This document shows positions 58,601 to 64,000 of a stretch of 64,000 nt of DNA, piece after piece (position 1 is the stretch's first letter; the number at the start of each line of letters is the position of its first letter). Made by a program: the position numbers and the translations under genes. Under the pieces are notes generated by a model. It had not been told where the DNA came from, made no database searches, and saw only the letters and a program-made list of their open reading frames with translations. Source of the stretch: Nocardioides sp. Iso805N (GTDB lineage: Bacteria > Actinomycetota > Actinomycetes > Propionibacteriales > Nocardioidaceae); assembly GCF_000364605.1 (NCBI RefSeq), contig NZ_KB822577.1, forward strand, positions 62,001 through 126,000. The letters run 5' to 3'.

Positions 58601-60091
58601 CTACTGCAGCGCGGCGGTCAGCCGCATCACGTTGTCGACGTACTTCGCCCCCGGAGAGCGTCGCAGCCACTCGGCCAGCGTGAGCTCGCGCGAGATCGAG
58701 CGATAGTGGTCCTGCACGGCGCACAGGTGGGTCACCACCGCGGCGTCGGGCACCATCAGCGAGATCTCGTAGTTGAGCGCGAACGAGCGCATGTCCATGT
58801 TGCTCGACCCGATCACGGCCACGTCCGCGTCGATGGTGAAGTGCTTCGCGTGCAGGATGAGCGGCGCCGGGTAGCGGTAGATCCGGACGCCGGCCTCCAG
58901 CAGGGCTTTGTAGTACGACGCCTGCGCGCGCCCGACCATGAACTGATCGGAGATCTCGCTGACGAAGAGCTCGACGTCCACGCCGCGCTGCGCCGCCGTG
59001 GTGACGGCGTAGAGCAGTGACTCGTCCGGGACGAAGTAGGGCGAGGTCAGCGAGATCCGGTCGGTGGCGGTGTAGATCAGGGCGGTGAACATCCGCAGGT
59101 TGTTCTCCGCCACCAGGCCCGGACCGCTGGGCACCACCTGGCAGGCGGCGTCGCGGACCGCCTCGGAGCCTGGCACTGGTGCATCGGCCGGCGCGTCGCT
59201 CGGCGTCGGCAGGGTGTGGCGGTCGACCACGTCGGCGGTCTCGGCATACCAGTCCGAGGCGAAGACGGCGTTGAGCGAGGCCACCACCGGTCCCTCGAGC
59301 CGCACCATCAGCTCCACCCACTCCCGGCCGCGCTTGTGGTTCGCGCGCTTGTTGTAGCCCGGCTCGGTGAGGTTGAGCGATCCGGTGTACCCGACCCGTC
59401 CGTCGACCACCATCAGCTTGCGGTGGTTGCGCAGGTCCGGGCGGCGGATGCGGCCCTTCAGCACCCGCAGCGGCAGCATGGGGTGCCAGTCGATCCCGGA
59501 TCCGTCCAGCCGCCGGAGCATCGCCTTGTAGCCGGCGATCCGGCGTGAGCCGAGGAAGTCGAAGAGCAGCCGTACGGCGACACCGCGGGCCGCGGCTCGC
59601 TCCATCGCCGCGAAGAGCGGCTCGGTCACCTCGTCCCACGCGGTGATGTAGAACTCGATGTGCACGTAGGAGACGGCGCTGTCGACCTCGTCGGCCATCT
59701 GCTCGATCACCTCGCGGTAGCCCGGCGCGAGCGAGACCTGGTTGCCGCCGACGAGGGGGAGTGCGCCGAGCCGCTGGTTGAGGTCGGCGATCCGGGCCAG
59801 CGACGCTGACAGCTCGTCGTCGGGGACCCGATCCTGGCGCTCGGCATACGCGCGGATGACGCCGATCGCCTCCTTCTGCCGCTCGACCCGCTTGCGCTCG
59901 AGTGCGGTGCGGCCGACGAGCAGGAAGATGGTGAAGCCGATGATCGGCTCGATCAGGATCAGCAGCAGCCAGGCCATGCCGGTCGACGGTTTGCGGTTTC
60001 CCGGGATCACGCCGAGCGCGACGATTCGCAGCACGACCTCCAGCGTGAGCAGCAGCCATTCCAGCACCGTCGTCACGCTGGGGACGTCCAT
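58601..60091 (-). CDS. cls: Cardiolipin synthase, second copy
   Basis: This 496-residue protein has N-terminal hydrophobic segments (about 10-30 and 42-60) and two PLD motifs: His223/Lys225/Asp230 (RNHRKLMVVD) and His414/Lys416/Asp421 (LHAKHFTID). It is a cardiolipin synthase distinct in sequence from the one at 30144-31616. A longer loop near 290-315 separates the halves. It starts with ATG at 60091, 31 bp after galK on the same strand. Confidence 0.93.
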   Translation of the reverse strand: MDVPSVTTVLEWLLLTLEVVLRIVALGVIPGNRKPSTGMAWLLLILIEPIIGFTIFLLVGRTALERKRVERQKEAIGVIRAYAERQDRVPDDELSASLARIADLNQRLGALPLVGGNQVSLAPGYREVIEQMADEVDSAVSYVHIEFYITAWDEVTEPLFAAMERAAARGVAVRLLFDFLGSRRIAGYKAMLRRLDGSGIDWHPMLPLRVLKGRIRRPDLRNHRKLMVVDGRVGYTGSLNLTEPGYNKRANHKRGREWVELMVRLEGPVVASLNAVFASDWYAETADVVDRHTLPTPSDAPADAPVPGSEAVRDAACQVVPSGPGLVAENNLRMFTALIYTATDRISLTSPYFVPDESLLYAVTTAAQRGVDVELFVSEISDQFMVGRAQASYYKALLEAGVRIYRYPAPLILHAKHFTIDADVAVIGSSNMDMRSFALNYEISLMVPDAAVVTHLCAVQDHYRSISRELTLAEWLRRSPGAKYVDNVMRLTAALQ

Positions 60092-60122
60092 AGCCGCACC
60101 CTAGGGGCGCGGTGCCCGCACG

Positions 60123-61325
60123 TCAGTCAGATTCGCGGCGCGCGCCGTCGGACGCAGCGACCACGAAGATCGCCGGCTCCTTGAAGTCGGCCTCAGCGAA
60201 GGCCGCCCGGACCGCGTCGGTGAGCATCTCCACCCGATCGGTGTCGACGAGCGCGATGGCGGAGCCGCCGAACCCGCCGCCGGTCATCCGGGCACCGATC
60301 GCCCCGGCGGACACGGCCGCCTCCACGGCGGTGTCCAGCTCGGGCACCGAGATCTCGAAGTCGTCGCGCATCGAGGCGTGCGAGGCCAGCAGCAGGTCGC
60401 CGATCGATCGCGGACCCTCGGACCGCAGCAGCGCCACCGTCTGCTGGACCCGCTCGTCCTCCGTCACGATGTGGCGCGCCCGCCGGTAGGTCACCTCGTC
60501 GAGCCGGTCGCGGCCCGCCTCCAGCGCCTCCGCCGTGACGTCGCGCAGCGCGGGTACGCCGAGGATTCGGGCAGCCTCCTCACAGGCGGCGCGGCGATCG
60601 CCGTACCCGCCCTCGGCGTGGGCGTGCTTCACCCGGGTGTCGATGACGACCAGGCTCAGGCCGGCCTCCGTCGCCAGGAACGGGATCGGCTCGCGCGAGG
60701 AGTCGCGACAGTCGATGAAGAGCGCGTGGCCCGCGCGGGAGAACAGCGACGCGGACTGGTCGAGGATGCCGGTGGGGGCACCGACGATGACGTTCTCGGC
60801 CTGGACGGTCGCGCGCAGCAACTCGTCGTCGCTCAGGTCGAGCGCCCACAGGTCGACCAGCGCGGTGGCCAGGGCGCACTCGATCGCGGCGGAGGACGAC
60901 AGCCCGGCGCCCAGTGGTACGTCGGAGGTGAAGTACGCGTCGAAACCACCGACGGCGCTCAGGTCCGCCCCCTCGGCGCCCTGCAGGACACCCCACGCCG
61001 TACCGAGCGGGTAGGCCGACCACCCGTCCACCGACTCCGGCGTGATGTCGTCGAGCCCGTGCTCGATCACCGTCTCACCCGAGGCCGAGGAGGACGTCGA
61101 GACCAGCCGCACGACCCGATCCTCGGTCCTGCCGACGGCCACCCAGGTGCGCTGGTCGATCGCGACGGGCAGCACGAACCCCTCGTTGTAGTCGGTGTGC
61201 TCGCCGATGAGATTGACCCGGCCGGGCGCGGACCAGACACCGTCCGGCTCCCGGCCGAAGCGCTCACGGAAGCCCGCGAGGGCCTCCTCGCCGAGGGTGG
61301 TCGCGGTCGGTGCTGGGCTCTCCAC
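60123..61325 (-). CDS. galK: Galactokinase
   Basis: The 400-residue GHMP kinase has the galactokinase signature GRVNLIGEHTDYNEGFVLP, the ATP loop PLGAGLSSSAA and the C-terminal TGGGFGGSAIAL motif. It phosphorylates galactose at C1 in the Leloir pathway. GTG 61325 is chosen because it lies just before the conserved start, where other starts add non-conserved residues. No galT or galE is adjacent in this window. The cls gene at 58601 follows on the same strand. Confidence 0.95.
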   Translation of the reverse strand: MESPAPTATTLGEEALAGFRERFGREPDGVWSAPGRVNLIGEHTDYNEGFVLPVAIDQRTWVAVGRTEDRVVRLVSTSSSASGETVIEHGLDDITPESVDGWSAYPLGTAWGVLQGAEGADLSAVGGFDAYFTSDVPLGAGLSSSAAIECALATALVDLWALDLSDDELLRATVQAENVIVGAPTGILDQSASLFSRAGHALFIDCRDSSREPIPFLATEAGLSLVVIDTRVKHAHAEGGYGDRRAACEEAARILGVPALRDVTAEALEAGRDRLDEVTYRRARHIVTEDERVQQTVALLRSEGPRSIGDLLLASHASMRDDFEISVPELDTAVEAAVSAGAIGARMTGGGFGGSAIALVDTDRVEMLTDAVRAAFAEADFKEPAIFVVAASDGARRESD

Positions 61326-61414
61326 GACCCCGAGCCTAGGCCCGGGACGGCGCACGTCCCTTTACTCGGGTACGCCGCAGCCGGATCCTGGAGGGTGCGG
61401 CGGGGGCCCCTACC

Positions 61415-61617
61415 GTGCAGCGACTCCGCGACCTGGGGCTCCTGGTCGCGCTCGACGACTTCGGCAGCGGCCAGTCCTCCTTCAGCCAGTTCGTCACGTT
61501 GCCGTGACGGGACTGCGCCGGCTCACCTGCGTGACCGGGCAGGGGTACGTGTTCTCCCGGCCACTGACGGCCGCGGAGTTCGTCGACTGGCTGCGCGCGC
61601 CATTGCTGGTCGGCTGA
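61415..61617 (+). pseudogene. Remnant of an EAL-domain c-di-GMP phosphodiesterase
   Basis: Two EAL fragments sit close together in different frames. The first (61415-61507) reads LRDLGLLVALDDFGSGQSS, typical of the EAL DDFG segment. The second (61504-61617) reads GYVFSRPLTAAEFVDWL, typical of the EAL C-terminus. The N-terminal region, EAL motif and middle are missing. It is a deletion remnant and non-functional. Confidence 0.7.
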
Positions 61618-61629
61618 GCGGGACGACGG

Positions 61630-61699
61630 CCGGGGCGGCCCGGACGATCCCGGCTCCACCGTTCGACGGCGAAGCCGGGCTCGTCCAGAGCCGCCCCGG
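61630..61699. terminator. Composite bidirectional hairpin
   Basis: CCGGGGCGGC (61630-61639) pairs with GCCGCCCCGG (61690-61699), with inner GGACGA/TCGTCC and CCCGGCT/AGCCGGG pairs. It lies just downstream of the RTX gene (minus strand) and the EAL remnant (plus strand). Confidence 0.65.
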
Positions 61700-61717
61700 A
61701 TCCAGGTCAGCTGCGGG

Positions 61718-62992
61718 TCAGTACTCGCAGGACGTGGCGTGCTCGACGCTCGTGCAGGTGTCGCTGTTCTTGCCGCCGTTGGCCTTGTCCGTGCCGGCGC
61801 CGCCGAAGATCAGGTCGTCACCCTGGTTGCCGTGCAGGTTGTCGTTGCCCTTGCGACCGCGCAGGGTGTCATTGCCCTCCTGGCCGAGGAGGGTGTCGTT
61901 GCCCGAGCCGCCCTTGAGCAGGTCGTCGCCGGGGGTGCCGACGATCTTGTCGACGGAGGTGTAGCCGACGTGGCCCAGCGCCCAGTTGGCCGCGCCGGCG
62001 GCGTTCGACGTGCGCAGCCCGGCCTTGTCGCCGAGCCAGGAGAAGTCGATGGCGTTGGTCCCCTTGCCACCGGTGATGTTGCCCTTCCAGTGCATCGCCG
62101 CGGCGGTGCTCCAGGTGGTGGCGTCCGTCTTCAGCGTGCCGATCTTGAAGACGTCGTCGCCGGTGTTTCCGCTGAGGGTGTAGCCGGTGACGGCCGGGGC
62201 GCTGTCGGCGCTGGCGCCGGAGAGCTGGTTGTTGGGGTCGGCGGCGATGGTGTCGTCACCCTTTCCCCCGGACACCCTGCCGCCGTAGCCGACAGTGATG
62301 GTGTCGTCGCCGGAGTTGCCGCCGATGTAGTTGGGGTCGACGGCGTGGAACCAGTCGTCGCCGCCGTTGCCGTGGATGTCGTCGGCGCCGGCGCCGCCGT
62401 CGAACCAGTTCGCCGCGTCGTCACCCGTGAAGGTGTCCACGCCGTCGGTGCCGAAGATGCGCGCCTGGTCGAGGCCGCTGAGCGTGTCGGTGCCCGTCCG
62501 GGCGCCCGTCACGGTGCCGGCGGCGAGGTTCACCGTGATGCCGGTGCTACCCGCGGCGTAGCCGTCGGTGCTGTAGACGACGTCGTTGTTGATCGTGCCG
62601 GTGAGCCTGTCGTTCCCGGCGCCGCCGATGAGTCGGTCGCGGCTGCCGGTGCTGATCAGGGTGTCGTTGCCGTCGCCGCCGTTGAGGGTGGTGTTGCTGG
62701 CGGTGCCGGCGGGGTCGTTGGAGCCGCAGATCTGGTCATCTCCGGCGCCGCCGTTGATGGTCAGGCCGTGGAACCCGTTGGCGGCGATGATGTCGTTGCC
62801 GCTGGTGCCGGTGATGGTCTGGTTGTCCGCGGTCGCCCACATCGTCGGTGCGACCCCGTTGCAGAGCAGCCCGGCAGGCGGGGTGTCGGCGGGCACCGCG
62901 CCGCCGTCGGCGTACGCAGCGCCCAGCGCGGGGAGCACGAGGAACCCGGCGGCGATGGCCGGGACGGTGATGCGGCGGAAGAGGTGATGCAT
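61718..62992 (-). CDS. Secreted RTX-type calcium-binding repeat protein
   Basis: The 424-residue protein has a Sec-like signal (cleavage near residue 29) and then several blocks of hemolysin-type nonapeptide repeats, for example GGAGDDQI, GGDGNDTL, GGAGNDRL and GGAGTDKANGG. These form a Ca(II)-binding beta-roll. No catalytic domain is recognised, so it may be structural, adhesive or a surface-layer component. ATG 62992 gives the signal; a longer frame upstream lacks support. It ends with Cys-containing SDTCTSVEHATSC. Confidence 0.88.
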   Translation of the reverse strand: MHHLFRRITVPAIAAGFLVLPALGAAYADGGAVPADTPPAGLLCNGVAPTMWATADNQTITGTSGNDIIAANGFHGLTINGGAGDDQICGSNDPAGTASNTTLNGGDGNDTLISTGSRDRLIGGAGNDRLTGTINNDVVYSTDGYAAGSTGITVNLAAGTVTGARTGTDTLSGLDQARIFGTDGVDTFTGDDAANWFDGGAGADDIHGNGGDDWFHAVDPNYIGGNSGDDTITVGYGGRVSGGKGDDTIAADPNNQLSGASADSAPAVTGYTLSGNTGDDVFKIGTLKTDATTWSTAAAMHWKGNITGGKGTNAIDFSWLGDKAGLRTSNAAGAANWALGHVGYTSVDKIVGTPGDDLLKGGSGNDTLLGQEGNDTLRGRKGNDNLHGNQGDDLIFGGAGTDKANGGKNSDTCTSVEHATSCEY

Positions 62993-63155
62993 GAGTCTGT
63001 ATCCCTTCGGCAGGGCCATGGGGAGGATGGCTGTTGCTTCGAATGCGTGGGTACCCCGACCGTCACATGGGAATCTGTCCAGAACCTGTGTGACTGCCGT
63101 GCCGGGAGTGACGGGAGTGACGTCGGGACGACACCGGCATGAGACGGCCGCGGCG

Positions 63156-64000
63156 CTACACGTAGCGTGCGGCGACGTGCGCGGCCCGCACTCCGTACCC
63201 GCCGCCGAAGAGGCAGGCGTGCACCAGCAAGGGGAACAGCTGGTGGAGGCCGATCCGCTCCTCCCAGCCATCGGCGAGAGGGTGTGCCTCGCCGTACGCC
63301 TCCTGCAGGCGCTCGAGGTGGGGGAGCCCGAAGAGGGCGAGCATGGCGAGATCCATCTCGCGATGGCCGCCATAGGCGGCGGGGTCGATCGCCCACGCAC
63401 GGCCGTCGTGCGACCAGAGCACGTTGCCGGTCCACAGGTCGCCGTGCAGTCGGGCAGGCGGCTCTTCGGGCACGATCGTCGCCACCCGTGCCAGGGCGCG
63501 CTCGACGGTGGCGACGTGTCGATCGTCGACGCTGCCGCGGTCGTGTGCGAGCTTGAGGTAGGGCAGGACCCGGCGGGTGGCGAAGAACTCCGCCCAGGTG
63601 GCCGCCGGCCCGTTGGGCAGCGGCAGCCGGGCGATGAAGCCGTCCTCGTCCAGGCCGAAGGAGTCGGCGCCGGCTCGGTGGGTCCTCGCCAGCGCGTGGC
63701 CGAGCTCGGCGGCGGTGTCGCCGGTCGGGCGACCGGGCTCGATCCAGCGCAGGATCAGGCAGTCGGTCTCCACCGCCAGCACCTCCGGCACACGTACGCC
63801 CTCGGCCTCGCCCAGCCAGGCCAGGCCGCGTGCCTCGCTGGGGAAGAAGGTGTCGGGGCAGTGCGGCAGCGTCTTCATCAGCGCCTGGGTGCCGTCCGCG
63901 AGCCGCAGCTTGGTCGCGGTGGCGACGTCGCCGCCCGCCACCGGCGCGGTGCTCACCACCGCCCGGCCGAGCAGCTGCTCGGCGCGGCGGGCGATGGAGG
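63156..64000 (-). CDS. Fructosamine-kinase-family protein, 5' end cut by the window
   Basis: The visible 280 or so residues match the fructosamine/aminoglycoside kinase fold: ARLHGDLWTGNVLW catalytic loop, AIDPAAYGGHREMDLAML (DxD-like acid) and ILRWIEPG. It phosphorylates a sugar-amine or other small amine, or repairs glycated proteins. The gene continues beyond position 64000, so its start is outside the window. It lies 163 bp upstream of the RTX gene on the same strand. Confidence 0.88.
   Translation of the reverse strand, partial: SIARRAEQLLGRAVVSTAPVAGGDVATATKLRLADGTQALMKTLPHCPDTFFPSEARGLAWLGEAEGVRVPEVLAVETDCLILRWIEPGRPTGDTAAELGHALARTHRAGADSFGLDEDGFIARLPLPNGPAATWAEFFATRRVLPYLKLAHDRGSVDDRHVATVERALARVATIVPEEPPARLHGDLWTGNVLWSHDGRAWAIDPAAYGGHREMDLAMLALFGLPHLERLQEAYGEAHPLADGWEERIGLHQLFPLLVHACLFGGGYGVRAAHVAARYV

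Overview
The window is high-GC DNA with frequent GTG starts and dense, often overlapping genes. An AfsR/SARP-type regulator, two deazaflavin (F420)-type oxidoreductases and ANTAR/STAS stress proteins point to an actinomycete. Nocardioides or a near relative in the Nocardioidaceae is the best guess; this is inferred from style and gene content, not from a marker gene. No phage, IS element or CRISPR array was seen.

Positions 320-14332 hold a catabolic region. Two flavoenzyme genes (a BBE-type oxidase and a FAD monooxygenase) run leftward. A ribose-type ABC importer and an enzyme operon run rightward: ABM protein, FAH hydrolase, aldehyde dehydrogenase, two VOC proteins including an extradiol dioxygenase, two SDRs and a second FAH hydrolase. 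The set fits uptake of an aromatic compound or its glycoside, ring hydroxylation, meta-cleavage and processing of the ring-fission product. The substrate is not known. An identical 19-bp motif lies in front of both rightward units. The region ends in an alcohol-dehydrogenase remnant and a large hairpin. Next come a rifampin ADP-ribosyltransferase (arr), an MFS exporter, and a 1120-residue SARP-like regulator divergent from a second BBE-type oxidase. Three SARP-like heptamers at 11-bp spacing lie between the last two.

Positions 21364-31616 are accessory and regulatory: a 39-bp tandem array, MarR with three operator-like sites, an F420-type reductase, STAS and two ANTAR proteins, a broken LysE transporter, secreted proteins of unknown role, an LLM oxidoreductase and a cardiolipin synthase. 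Positions 31639-36285 hold orphan genes: a membrane protein, a WapI-type immunity protein, a lone L7/L12 C-terminal-like domain, DUF4186, and an ORC/CDC6-like ATPase with visibly lower GC. Positions 36579-46716 encode a YciI protein, an alpha/beta hydrolase, DedA, a tannase-like lipoprotein, a TetR-controlled reductase, a secreted amidase with dockerin-like and cohesin-like regions, and an acyl-CoA dehydrogenase.

Positions 46862-50827 are mostly housekeeping: a VIT1-type transporter, ThpR, Upp, a TadA pair, tRNA-Ser(CGA) and an enoyl-CoA hydratase. Positions 50802-64000 hold a glutamine-amidotransferase-like protein, a ROK repressor divergent from a 1305-residue domain-permuted GH3 glycosidase, an acyl-CoA synthetase, a second cardiolipin synthase, galactokinase, an EAL remnant, an RTX-repeat secreted protein and a fructosamine-kinase-like gene cut by the window end.

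The most unusual items are the meta-cleavage cluster with its repeated operator and an SDR lacking the catalytic Tyr; chains of 4-13-codon mini-ORFs at three gene starts; the amidase with dockerin-like and cohesin-like regions; the low-GC ATPase; and the dispersed TCGAACA/TCGTTC repeats.
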